Under the pieces are notes generated by a model. That model did not search any database, was not told the DNA's origin, and saw nothing but the letters and a program-made list of their open reading frames with translations. DNA of 40,033 nucleotides from Mesorhizobium sp. M7A.F.Ca.US.006.01.1.1. Its GTDB lineage: Bacteria; Pseudomonadota; Alphaproteobacteria; Rhizobiales; Rhizobiaceae. The position numbers were made by a program, and so were the translations under genes. The stretch covers positions 1-40,033 of the forward strand of contig NZ_RZQL01000030.1 in assembly GCF_003997935.1 (NCBI RefSeq). Direction: 5' to 3'. Below, piece after piece: positions 25,359 through 32,611 of the stretch; position 1 is the stretch's first letter; each line of letters starts with the position of its first letter.

Positions 25359-26124
25359 CTAGAAGGGCTTTCGGATCAGGGGCCGTTTCAGGGCAAAACG
25401 GGCGATATTGTCGAGCGTTCTTGGCACCGCCATCTCCCCGATGCCCTCAATGGCGCCCCTGGCCGCTGCGTCCTCGCGAAAGCGCACTATCCATTCTTCC
25501 GTGAGGCTGTCCCGTTGAATAGTGAATTTCGAATTGACGGTGTCTTCGGGAACCTCGACGTCCATGTAATCCGCCACAGCCTCCAGATAGGGCCGTGGGT
25601 CTTGCTGCAAATCTTCGTAGACGAATTGGCGACAATCCAGCCCCGCAAGTTGTAGGTAGGATCTCCAGAACGCATAGCTTCGATCAATCTGGAAATATGC
25701 TTGGCTGATGTCGGCAAGCTATAAGGAACAGCGCGCGGCTTGACTTTCCCTCGTGCCGGCTCGTCCACACTCCAGACATCCTAGCTCGGTAGAACGAAAT
25801 AGCTTGCTGAATTCGGTCGCGACGTTCCAACAAAATGAATTCCAGGCGGTGTTTTCTTCGAATCTTGAATAAAAAATCTTTTCCGAATTTCTCCTTGCAC
25901 CAGGCCAGATGGCGCGGAAACAACTTGATCGCAAACCGTCCGTTGTCGGTCGACGCTTTCTTGATGACCGCTTTTTCAAGATCATCATAGGTGCGGGGAT
26001 CGAAGCGCAGATAGGCCGGATCGAGCCATTCCTCGGACCGTCCCATCAGGCCAGTTGCGTTCGTCAGGCTTCCCAGCCAGTTCGAACCGCTTCTTCCCTC
26101 TGTAAAAATCGCAACGCCCCGCAT
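25359..26124 (-). pseudogene. Stf0-type sulfotransferase pseudogene, two frameshifts
   Basis: A broken gene for a Stf0-like (trehalose/LPS) sulfotransferase. The first frame from ATG 26124 reads MRGVAIFTEGRSGSNWL; the GRSGSNWL segment is the 5'-phosphosulfate-binding loop. This frame runs through FILLERRDRIQQAISFYRA. Near 25745-25750 the coding shifts by one base to KVKPRAVPYSLP, then near 25710 shifts again to DISQAYFQIDRSYAFWRSY and continues as EDLQQDPRPYLEAVADYM to the TAG at 25359. Both shifts look like single-base losses. Full length would be about 255 residues. GC is visibly lower than around it, which fits acquired DNA. Confidence 0.75.
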
Positions 26125-26309
26125 AAAATCCTCTCCACCCTGTCCCGGAACGCATGCAGCAAGGCGCTTACCTTCAAGCCAAAATCAGCGCTGTGTTCCC
26201 GCCCCATGTCCAGGGACACCGTGCGCGCTTAGTGCCGCCGTGATCTTCGTTGCCATCTTGTCGGCATCCACCAGGGCTTTGGCTGGATTCTAGACCAGAT
26301 GACCACGCA

Positions 26310-26684
26310 ATTCATCTACGACGCCGCATCGATGGCGTGGTCTACAACGGTTTTGCGTCCACCGCCCGCAAGACCTACGGAAACCCTTCGCCAAGTCTTG
26401 CCGCGTGGCGCATCATCAGCATCTACTCGGCGGCTTGGGCGCACGGTATCTACATCGATGAGACGCTATTCGCGTCGACCGTAACGAATACGTTCGGGGT
26501 GAATAATACCCCTACCTTTGGCAAGGGACTTGCCGCACAGTCAATGGTTAGGTCGCCGAAGTGCTTTTCAGCAACGCCAACGACGACACTTCGCCACGCC
26601 AGCATCGCAGGCTATCTCGTCCACAAGTGGGGACTTACGGGCAACCTACCCGTGGGACATCCCTATAAATCCAGCTCGCCATGA
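26310..26684 (+). pseudogene. LamG/concanavalin-like lectin domain fragment, frameshifted
   Basis: A fragment of a carbohydrate-binding LamG-like domain. One frame has WAHGIYIDETLFAST and NTPTFGKGLAAQS; another has VAEVLFSNANDDTSPRQ (26549-26601), with a stop just before it; the first frame then resumes with AGYLVHKWGLTGNLPVGHPY, the usual C-terminal signature of such domains, and stops at TGA 26682-26684. At least two frame changes are needed to join these parts, and no N-terminal region is seen, so it is a decayed scrap. Its last base overlaps the start of the following hydroxylase gene. Assignment rests on pattern recognition only. Confidence 0.6.
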
Positions 26685-27484
26685 TGTACAAGCGCGCTGT
26701 GATGCTTGAGGCTTGGGCAAGAGATATCATCTTTGTGATAGCAGTTGGCGCGCTCTGTGCGCCGACTGAAATAATGCTCGGCAGTCGTCGGAGCTGGCTC
26801 GGCTCCCGGCTAAGGGGCATACTGTTCTGGATGCCGTTCGCCCTTTCGACCCTTGCTGGTGCGGCTTTGGTCCACTCGGGATCTCAATATTTCAAAATCC
26901 AGCCTCTATTCGAGGTGATCTTCACAGGGGAGAACATTGGACAGGTGGCAAGGATTGCCATCGCAGGGACCCTGGCGCTCGGTTCCGGCTTTTTGTTCGA
27001 CTTCGTCTACTACTGGTATCATCGGGCGCAACATGCGTTCCCGCCGCTCTGGCAGTTCCATGCCGTGCATCACTCAATCGAAGACCTTAATGCGACGAAT
27101 TGCAGTCATCATTGGCTGGAAGGTTTCTTCAAAGCCTTCGCCGTGACAGTCCCGTTGTCGCTCCTGATCAAACTCGGGTATCCGGAGGTTGTTTTCATAT
27201 CCGCCGTCTTCAGCACATGGGGGCAGTTCGTACATGCCGACTCACGGGTTGGTTTCGGCCCGCTGCGCTGGTTGATCGTCAGCCCGGTCTTCCATCGGGT
27301 GCACCACTCGACAGATCGTCGCCACTTCGACAAGAATTTCGCCGGCCAATTCGCGATCATTGACGTGTTGTTCGGGACAGCCGTCTTCCCGGGCAGCGGC
27401 GAGACGATCACGACAGGTTTGAGCGACAAGCACGAGCCAAAGACGTTGTCCGAACAGATGATCCGGCTGCGGCCGAGGGTTTAG
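26681..27484 (+). CDS. Sterol desaturase/fatty acid hydroxylase family protein
   Basis: A 267-residue membrane di-iron hydroxylase or desaturase. Three histidine clusters are in order: HRAQH (about residue 118), HAVHH (about 129) and, after a further NCSHHW segment, HRVHH near residue 207; these bind the two irons in the family. There are three to four hydrophobic segments at the N-terminal half and one between the second and third cluster. The gene looks intact although it sits between pseudogenes. Starts at 26681 and 26684 are both possible; neither has a good ribosome site. Substrate (lipid chain, carotenoid or sterol-like compound) cannot be told. Confidence 0.83.
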   Translation: MMYKRAVMLEAWARDIIFVIAVGALCAPTEIMLGSRRSWLGSRLRGILFWMPFALSTLAGAALVHSGSQYFKIQPLFEVIFTGENIGQVARIAIAGTLALGSGFLFDFVYYWYHRAQHAFPPLWQFHAVHHSIEDLNATNCSHHWLEGFFKAFAVTVPLSLLIKLGYPEVVFISAVFSTWGQFVHADSRVGFGPLRWLIVSPVFHRVHHSTDRRHFDKNFAGQFAIIDVLFGTAVFPGSGETITTGLSDKHEPKTLSEQMIRLRPRV

Positions 27485-27817
27485 GCGCCGGGATCGGCTC
27501 CGCCGGCGACCCTATCAGTGACGGGCGCAGATAGGTGACCATAGAGACATTTGTTGCCGACGTGCCCAACATACGAAGAGTCTTCTTCGCGAATTTCGAC
27601 ATGCAGCAGGCGGAGCTGCTTTACAGCGCGTGTTCGGTCACAACAGCCGGCCGGCAAAGGAGCTGATCATTGCGGGTTGAAGGCTACCGGTTCTCGCGCA
27701 GCATTCCGCATACCTTGGTGGCCGTCAGGAACGGCTTCCTGGCTTCATCGGCCGTCCGTTCTACCCTCGTCAGCGACAATGCACCCCTGGACGGCCCTGC
27801 ACCACGCTGTGCCCTGC
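27485..27817. other. Gene-free stretch after the hydroxylase gene
   Basis: No frame here has recognisable protein patterns, a ribosome site or similarity to nearby genes. It is part of an 800-base zone of low coding density between the hydroxylase gene and tRNA-Val, and probably holds decayed DNA. A 33-codon frame on the minus strand follows at 27818-27919 (start MVLTPIPVRT); I give it little weight. Confidence 0.4.
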
Positions 27818-27928
27818 TTATCCCAAGTTGAGGATTTCTTCCGCCGCCGCCTCGACGCTGCTCCTCTCGCGCGTCATGCCCACGCGCTTTGTCCTGACGG
27901 GAATTGGCGTGAGAACCATAGCATCGCG

Positions 27929-28123
27929 CTACCGAAGATCGCCCCGGTCGGCCCGTCGTTTCCGATTGAGACCGTTGACCAAGTCGATCAGATCGTTGGC
28001 CTCTTCGATAGGCAGACCCACGGCCCTGAAGGCTTCCCGCTCGCAAGTCAGGCCAGTGAACACGTTGAACACTGTCCGCGTCCTGTCCGGCGCTTTCCTG
28101 AGGTCATATCGTTGAGCGCCCAT
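27929..28123 (-). CDS. Small hypothetical protein (64 residues)
   Basis: A 64-codon frame starting at ATG 28123 with MGAQRYDLRKAPD and containing TVFNVFTGLTCEREA and LPIEEANDLIDLVNGLN. This layout (short strand part then an acidic EEA-DLIDLLN helix) resembles small unnamed rhizobial proteins I have seen, but I cannot name a family. The ribosome site is weak, and the gene lies in a decayed patch between an intact hydroxylase gene and tRNA-Val, so it could be a remnant. No signal or membrane segment is seen. Confidence 0.45.
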   Translation of the reverse strand: MGAQRYDLRKAPDRTRTVFNVFTGLTCEREAFRAVGLPIEEANDLIDLVNGLNRKRRADRGDLR

Positions 28124-28294
28124 ACCACAGAGGCTTCCGGGCTTGGCGGACGCCCTGCAAGTGGAACTTAAAGGGCGTTGAAGCGGGCGATCTGGAGCCA
28201 AATGAAGTTGCGGGGAGGTGCCAAAGGGTTTTGCGCGCTACACTCTGGCGAGCCGGCCAAGAGTGTCGATCCAAGTCTGATTTGTCTGGTTGGA

Positions 28295-28369
28295 TGGTGG
28301 GCGTGACAGGGATTGAACCTGTGACCCCTGCAATGTCAATGCAGTGCTCTCCCGCTGAGCTACACGCCC
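28295..28369 (-). tRNA. tRNA-Val (anticodon GAC)
   Basis: A 75-base cloverleaf on the minus strand with encoded CCA. The acceptor stem is GGGCGTG/CACGCCC, the D arm GCTC/GAGC, the anticodon arm CTGCA-TTGACAT-TGCAG with GAC in the loop, and the T arm ACAGG-TTCAATC-CCTGT. It reads GUC valine codons. Confidence 0.97.
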
Positions 28370-28382
28370 ATCCGAAGCCGCG

Positions 28383-28411
28383 CATACACCATTTTTGATC
28401 CAGCGCGTCAA
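28383..28411 (-). promoter_or_regulatory. Promoter of tRNA-Val
   Basis: On the minus strand TTGACG (28406-28411) and TGTATG (28383-28388) are separated by 17 bases and end 13 bases before the mature tRNA start, a normal housekeeping promoter layout. Confidence 0.6.
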
Positions 28412-28475
28412 TAGCAGGAAAAAGGAAAGAAGGCGTCGTCTCGCCGCAGTGGCGAAGAGGTGCGGCGCCTCACTT

Positions 28476-28493
28476 AAAAAACGGCTCAGGCCG
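28476..28493 (-). terminator. Possible terminator overlapping the cpdR stop codon
   Basis: On the minus strand a short CGGC-CTGA-GCCG stem is followed at once by six T. The hairpin contains the stop codon of cpdR. The stem is short, so confidence is moderate. Confidence 0.45.
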
Positions 28494-28848
28494 CCTGCAG
28501 CATCTTCTCGACCTCGTTGACGAGGTCACGCAGATGGAACGGTTTCGACAGCACCTTGGCGTCTTTCGGCGCCTTGGAGTCCGGGTTCAGCGCAACGGCG
28601 GCGAAACCGGTGATGAACATGACTTTCAAATCAGGATCGATCTCTGTGGCGCGCCGCGCCAGTTCGATGCCGTCCATCTCCGGCATGACGATGTCGGTCA
28701 ACAGCAGCGAGAACGGCTCCTCGCGCAGCCGCTCATAGGCGCTGGCGCCATTGTCGAAATCGCTGACCTGGTAACCGGCGCGCTCCAGCGCCTTGACGAG
28801 GAACCGACGCATATCGTCGTCGTCTTCCGCCAGAAGAATGCGTGCCAT
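28486..28848 (-). CDS. cpdR: Response regulator CpdR
   Basis: A 120-residue stand-alone receiver domain. In alphaproteobacteria CpdR, when unphosphorylated, directs ClpXP to cell-cycle substrates such as CtrA, under the CckA-ChpT phosphorelay. MARILLAEDDDDMRRFL supplies the acidic pocket, LTDIVMPEMDG holds the phosphorylated Asp (about residue 52), the switch Thr is in MFITGFAA, and the conserved Lys in SKPFHLRDL (about 104). The frame extends upstream, but the ATG at 28848 gives the family's normal length. A CtrA-like half-site lies 50 bases upstream. Downstream is tRNA-Val on the same strand. Confidence 0.93.
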   Translation of the reverse strand: MARILLAEDDDDMRRFLVKALERAGYQVSDFDNGASAYERLREEPFSLLLTDIVMPEMDGIELARRATEIDPDLKVMFITGFAAVALNPDSKAPKDAKVLSKPFHLRDLVNEVEKMLQAA

Positions 28849-28897
28849 GAATATCCCGTCCGAATCACCCGCCCGAGATTGCCGTTGGGCAAGCCCG

Positions 28898-28905
28898 TTA
28901 ACCAT
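28898..28905. promoter_or_regulatory. CtrA-like half-site upstream of cpdR
   Basis: TTAACCAT matches the known CtrA half-site and lies about 50 bases before the cpdR start. No good second TTAA half-site at the 7-base spacing is present. CtrA control of cpdR would fit the cell-cycle circuit, but an eight-base match alone can occur by chance. Confidence 0.4.
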
Positions 28906-29037
28906 CCTGTATATGAGGAGGTGAGGGTAAACATCAAGTGAACGCGGACGGCGATGATCCATATTTGCGGGGCCGTGTGCCGCCGCTGAAATGCTGGACA
29001 CGCGGCCTGCAAGGTGGCACTTTCACATCATGATGCA

Positions 29038-29955
29038 ATGGTGTTTTCGGGTTCGCTCAAATTGAAGACGGCAGCCGAGGATTTTTCGGTCTTTCCAGCC
29101 TTCGAAATCCGGTCGGGCGCCGAGCAGCGCGTCCCCTTTCTCTTCAACTCGCCGCATAGCGGCCGCTACTATCCCGAACGCTTCCTTGCCATGGCAAGGC
29201 TGGACCGCAACGCCATCCGCCGGTCGGAAGACTGTTACGTCGATGAGCTGTTCGGCGGCGCCGTGGCGCTCGGCGCGCCGTTGCTGGCGGCGAATTTCCC
29301 GCGCGCCTATCTCGACGTCAATCGCGAGCCGTGGGAGCTCGATCCTCGCATGTTCGCCGAGCCAGTGCCGTCCTTCTGCAACATCCGCTCGGCGCGGGTG
29401 GCTGGCGGGCTTGGCACGGTGCCGAAGCTGGTGGGCGAGGGGCTCGACATCTATTCCGGCCGTCTGCCGCTGGCCGAAGCCGTTGCCCGCATCGAAGCCG
29501 TCTACAAGCCCTATCACGAAACACTGAAGCGGCTTTTGACCCGGACCCATGCGCGGTTCGGTTTTGCCGTGCTGATCGACTGTCATTCGATGCCGGCGAG
29601 CATCCGTGTCGGCGACAGCGGTCTCCGGCCCGACTTCATCATCGGCGACCGTTTCGGCATCTCGGCAACCGCCGCCCTCACCGAGACCGCGATCGGCCTG
29701 CTCAGCGCCATGGGCTATTCGGTTGCCCACAACAAGCCCTATGCCGGCGGCTTCATCACCGAGCATTACGGCCGCCCGGCGCGCCATCTGCATGCGCTGC
29801 AGATCGAGGTCAATCGCGGGCTCTACATGAACGAGCGGACATTCGAGAAGGCCGCCGGCTTCGATGCGCTGGCCGACGATCTGACGCGGTTCTCAGCCGA
29901 CCTGATGTCGATGCCCGACCATCATTTCATCGACCTGCCGCTGGCCGCGGAGTGA
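29038..29955 (+). CDS. N-formylglutamate amidohydrolase family protein
   Basis: A 305-residue hydrolase of the N-formylglutamate amidohydrolase (HutG/FGase) family, which releases formate from N-formylglutamate in one route of histidine breakdown. Zinc-ligand type segments are FNSPHSGRYYP, RSEDCYVDELF, the NREPWELDPRMF stretch and LIDCHSMP, followed by GGFITEHYGRP and HALQIEVNRGLYM. No other hut genes are adjacent, so the substrate could be another N-acyl amino acid. The start is uncertain: ATG 29038 or GTG 29014, neither with a clear ribosome site. The stop lies in an 18-base repeat that recurs 26 bases downstream. Confidence 0.85.
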   Translation: MVFSGSLKLKTAAEDFSVFPAFEIRSGAEQRVPFLFNSPHSGRYYPERFLAMARLDRNAIRRSEDCYVDELFGGAVALGAPLLAANFPRAYLDVNREPWELDPRMFAEPVPSFCNIRSARVAGGLGTVPKLVGEGLDIYSGRLPLAEAVARIEAVYKPYHETLKRLLTRTHARFGFAVLIDCHSMPASIRVGDSGLRPDFIIGDRFGISATAALTETAIGLLSAMGYSVAHNKPYAGGFITEHYGRPARHLHALQIEVNRGLYMNERTFEKAAGFDALADDLTRFSADLMSMPDHHFIDLPLAAE

Positions 29956-29977
29956 GCGGCCTGCCGCTGGCCGCGGA
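29934..29977. repeat. Short near-tandem duplication around the amidohydrolase stop
   Basis: CCTGCCGCTGGCCGCGGA occurs at 29934-29951 and again at 29960-29977. Both copies run into a TGA (GTGA and CTGA). It looks like a recent 26-base duplication covering the 3' end of the gene. Confidence 0.7.
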
Positions 29978-29992
29978 CTGAAATCGCGGCGT

Positions 29993-30077
29993 AAAAAAAG
30001 ACCGCATCGTTTGCACGATACGGTCGAAGTCTAGGGAGGAAACGCCCAAGGAGGGCATGGACAGGAAACCCTGTCCG
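29993..30077 (-). ncRNA. mmgR: MmgR-like small RNA (alpha-r8 / suhB-motif family)
   Basis: On the minus strand an RNA of about 85 bases is expected. It has a GCCC-UCCUU-GGGC type hairpin (30044-30056), the unpaired UUUCCUCCCUAG stretch that is typical of this family and could pair with ribosome-binding sites, and a final GACCG(U)AUCG/CGAU(G)CGGUC hairpin (30000-30025) followed by seven U, a clear intrinsic terminator. The gene lies next to an inositol-monophosphatase-family gene, the known location behind the Rfam name suhB. In Sinorhizobium MmgR limits polyhydroxybutyrate granules. Family assignment is by motif memory. Confidence 0.75.
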
Positions 30078-30083
30078 AGGTCG

Positions 30084-30112
30084 AGGGTATTGTGCGCTGC
30101 ACAAATGTCAAG
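30084..30112 (-). promoter_or_regulatory. Promoter of the MmgR-like sRNA
   Basis: On the minus strand CTTGACA (30106-30112) is followed, 16 bases after its last base, by TACCCT (30084-30089). The start of transcription would fall near 30077, which places the sRNA hairpins correctly. Confidence 0.6.
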
Positions 30113-30282
30113 CGACCTTCAGGCTTTTTTAATTCACTCTGATGTGGAAATTGCGTTTCGACGACGCTTGTGTGACATCCGGGCAACAGATGCCGTCGCG
30201 GAAAAGTCGTCGAACACGCTTGTTTTGGTACGAAATTGGCGGCAGAGCACGGCTCGGACATGCTGCAGTGCGGGAGAATCAG

Positions 30283-31056
30283 TTGGACATCAGTGTCGAT
30301 TTCATGCGCCGCATCGCGCAGGTGGCAGCGGCGGAGACCTTGCCGCGCTTTCGTGCCCAGGGTGCGGTCGCCAACAAGGAACAGGGCAGTTTCGATCCGG
30401 TTACCGAGGCCGATCGCGAGGCCGAGCGCGCCATCCGCGCACTGATCTCCGCTGAGTATCCCGACCATGGCATTCTTGGCGAAGAGCATGGCAGCGAGAA
30501 CATTTCGAGCCGGCATGTCTGGGTGATCGATCCGATCGACGGTACGCGCGCGTTCATTTCCGGTCTGCCGGTGTGGGGCACGCTGGTTGGGCTGACGGTC
30601 GACGGCGACGCCGTTGCCGGCATGATGGCGCAACCCTTCACCGGTGAGCTGTTCTACGCCAACGCCTCGGGTTCGCACTATGAGGGGCCGGGCGGGCCTC
30701 GCAAGCTGACGACCCGCAAGACGACGAAGCTCGCCGAGGCGACGCTGTTCACCACCACGCCGGCGCTGTTCAAGGGCGCGGCGCGCGAGCGTTACGACCA
30801 GTTCGAAAAGCAGATCCAACTCGCCCGCTACGGAGCGGATTGCTATGCCTTCGCCATGATCGCCTCGGGAAGTGTCGACATTGTCGCCGATCCCGGTTTG
30901 AAGCCCTACGACATCGTGGCGCTGATCCCGATCATCGAAAAAGCAGGCGGTGTGGTCACCACATTCGATGGCGGGCCGGCCGAACACGGCGGCGACGTCT
31001 TGGCGGCTGCAACGCCGGAACTCCACGCAGCTGCCATGGCCGCCTTGCGCGGCTAA
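30283..31056 (+). CDS. hisN: Histidinol-phosphatase, inositol monophosphatase family
   Basis: A 257-residue metal-dependent phosphatase. The lithium-sensitive phosphatase motifs are in order: GEEHG (metal-binding Glu), WVIDPIDGTRAFISG (about residues 83-97) and the C-terminal ADPGLKPYDIVALIPIIEKAGG. FISGLPVWGTLVGL is the form seen in HisN-type histidinol-phosphatases rather than in SuhB. The frame is open far upstream, but the TTG at 30283 with GGGAGA upstream gives the expected N-terminus LDISVDFMRRIA; an ATG at 30304 is the alternative. It probably performs the penultimate step of histidine synthesis; other sugar-phosphate substrates cannot be excluded. Confidence 0.87.
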   Translation: MDISVDFMRRIAQVAAAETLPRFRAQGAVANKEQGSFDPVTEADREAERAIRALISAEYPDHGILGEEHGSENISSRHVWVIDPIDGTRAFISGLPVWGTLVGLTVDGDAVAGMMAQPFTGELFYANASGSHYEGPGGPRKLTTRKTTKLAEATLFTTTPALFKGAARERYDQFEKQIQLARYGADCYAFAMIASGSVDIVADPGLKPYDIVALIPIIEKAGGVVTTFDGGPAEHGGDVLAAATPELHAAAMAALRG

Positions 31057-31157
31057 ACGAGAGCCCGCCGCCATTCAGGTGATGCCGACTGCTTGAAGCC
31101 GTCCTTTTTACTGCCTGGCGGCGCCCCTTGGGGACCGGGCCCCGCGACCGGCGCCTG

Positions 31158-32135
31158 TCAGGCTGTGGGGTCGTCGCTGCCGGGAATGAAGGCGTCGAAG
31201 GCGGCGAGCAATTGCTCGCGGTAGATGTCGGCTTCCTGCAGGATTTCGTGACGGGAGCCATCGATCATCAGCAATGAACCGAGCCGCAGACGTCTGGCGT
31301 AGGCTTCCACGGCCCTGGTCGAGACAACCTGGTCGGCGCCGGCGGCGATGATCAGCAGCGGGACCTGAATCCCGGCCATGAAGTCGGGGTCGCTGACGGC
31401 TTCCGAAGCTTTCGCGGCTGCCTGCAGCCAGCGGATCGTCGGCCCGCCAAGCGCCAGTTGCGGGTATTCTTCGTAGATCCGCGTGTTGCGCCGATAGCGC
31501 TTCGGGTCCGATGTCAGCTTGTTGGTCTCGAAGGGAGCCGTTGCCCTCGGCCGCGGACCCCAGGCGGCATAGAGCCGGCCGAGGCCGAGAGCGCAGAACA
31601 GGGAACAGACGCGGCGAACCGTCGAGATCGAGACCGGCAGGTCGGGCAGCGTCAGGAAGGGCGCGATCAGCACCATGCGCCGGACGCGGTTCACCATCGA
31701 CGGAGCGGCAAGCAGGGTGATCAACGCGCCCGCCGAATGGGCCAGGATATAGTACGGTCCGCGGCAATCGGGCAGCACGATCTCCTCGAAGAACTGTTCG
31801 AGGTCGGCGGTGTAGTCGCGGAAGCTGCTGACGTAGCCGCGCTGATGATCACGGATCAGCCGGTCGGAATCACCCTGGCCGCGCCAGTCGAGCGTGGCGA
31901 TGCCAAAGCCGCGATCGGCAAGGTTGCGGATGGTTTCGAAATATTTCTCGATGCACTCGTTGCGGCCGGTGAGCAGGACCACGGTGCCCTTCATCGGGCG
32001 AGCGACCGCGCCGAACAGGCCATAGCGGATATTTTTGCGGTCACGCGTGGTGAAAAAGCCGCCGGTGGCGTTTTCCGGCCGCGGATTGCCCTCGATTTCG
32101 TGAAAAAGGGAGTTTTCGGTGAAAAGATCCGTCAT
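31158..32135 (-). CDS. Alpha/beta hydrolase (lysophospholipase-like, PldB type)
   Basis: A 325-residue serine hydrolase of the monoglyceride lipase/lysophospholipase (Hydrolase_4) group. The nucleophile Ser lies in LAHSAGA, a variant elbow with Ala replacing the first Gly; the acid is probably the Asp in AAGADQVVS, and the His is in GSRHEIL near the end. LDWRGQGDSDRL after the oxyanion strand is typical of PldB. The frame runs further upstream, but the ATG at 32135 (MTDLFTENSLFHE) gives family length. No signal peptide. It is convergent with hisN, with 101 bases between the stops. Confidence 0.87.
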   Translation of the reverse strand: MTDLFTENSLFHEIEGNPRPENATGGFFTTRDRKNIRYGLFGAVARPMKGTVVLLTGRNECIEKYFETIRNLADRGFGIATLDWRGQGDSDRLIRDHQRGYVSSFRDYTADLEQFFEEIVLPDCRGPYYILAHSAGALITLLAAPSMVNRVRRMVLIAPFLTLPDLPVSISTVRRVCSLFCALGLGRLYAAWGPRPRATAPFETNKLTSDPKRYRRNTRIYEEYPQLALGGPTIRWLQAAAKASEAVSDPDFMAGIQVPLLIIAAGADQVVSTRAVEAYARRLRLGSLLMIDGSRHEILQEADIYREQLLAAFDAFIPGSDDPTA

Positions 32136-32253
32136 TCGGCGCTTCGTGCTCGGCGTCTCGCATGCCCGCCTGCGCTGGCTGGCTCCGCTAAGGTGATAGA
32201 CGCCCATGCGCCAAAAGCCAAGGAATTCCCGATGATGGGAGGGCTCCGGGGAA

Positions 32254-32286
32254 GGCCGGAAGCCGCTTGAAAGCGTGCTTCCGGCC
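32254..32286. other. Long perfect hairpin between divergent genes
   Basis: GGCCGGAAGC (32254-32263) pairs fully with GCTTCCGGCC (32277-32286), and the inner CGCT-TGAA-AGCG continues the stem with a single bulged T. There is no T run on either strand. It sits 119 bases upstream of the hydrolase start and about 190 bases upstream of the hsp20 promoter. The rest of 32136-32476 holds no gene. It may be a transcript-insulating or repeat-type element. Confidence 0.55.
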
Positions 32287-32476
32287 TCTGTCGATCCGGG
32301 AGGAAGGGACGTTACACCCGGTCGGCCTCGTTGCGGTGCCTGTTGTGCCATCGGCGCCGCCAGTCCTTGATCCTGGAATGCACTTTAGCGCCGGCTGCCT
32401 GAACGCGGGCCGAAGTGCCGGTTCATCTGCCGTTCATCGAGGGCCCGGCCGCCGTGGCTTTGCCGCCAGGTGAAAT

Positions 32477-32505
32477 CTTGAAATGCTTTCCAGCGCTCCC
32501 CAAAT
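32477..32505 (+). promoter_or_regulatory. RpoH (sigma-32)-like heat-shock promoter of hsp20
   Basis: CTTGAA (32477-32482) and CCCCAAAT (32498-32505) are 15 bases apart, close to the heat-shock consensus CTTGAA-N13-17-CCCCATNT. Transcription would begin near 32512, leaving a leader of about 100 bases. Confidence 0.7.
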
Positions 32506-32528
32506 GTCTCGTGCGGTCGCCAATGTCG

Positions 32529-32611
32529 GGGCCGCTGGCCCACTCGAAACGCCGCTCAAGGGTTTCGCACCGGCCATACGCAAACCATGTTGCTCAACAG
32601 GAGAACACCTC
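32529..32611 (+). promoter_or_regulatory. ROSE-like RNA thermometer in the hsp20 leader
   Basis: The leader folds into three hairpins: GGGCC/GGCCC (32529-32541), CGAAAC/GTTTCG (32545-32567) and a final one where UGUUGCUC (32588-32595) faces GGAGAACA (32600-32607), which contains the ribosome-binding site. The UUGCU opposite AGGA, with a G-G mismatch, is the hallmark of rhizobial ROSE elements. Heating should open it and allow translation. Confidence 0.75.

Noticed and set aside
26185..26289. Minus-strand 34-codon frame reading NPAKALVDADKMATKITAAL
   Set aside because: It looks protein-like and may be a gene scrap in the decayed patch, but it is bounded by stops, has no start and matches no family I can name.
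27551..28171. A 206-codon plus-strand frame before tRNA-Val
   Set aside because: Arg/Ser/Pro-rich low-complexity product without ribosome site; the minus-strand 64-codon frame inside it looks more protein-like.
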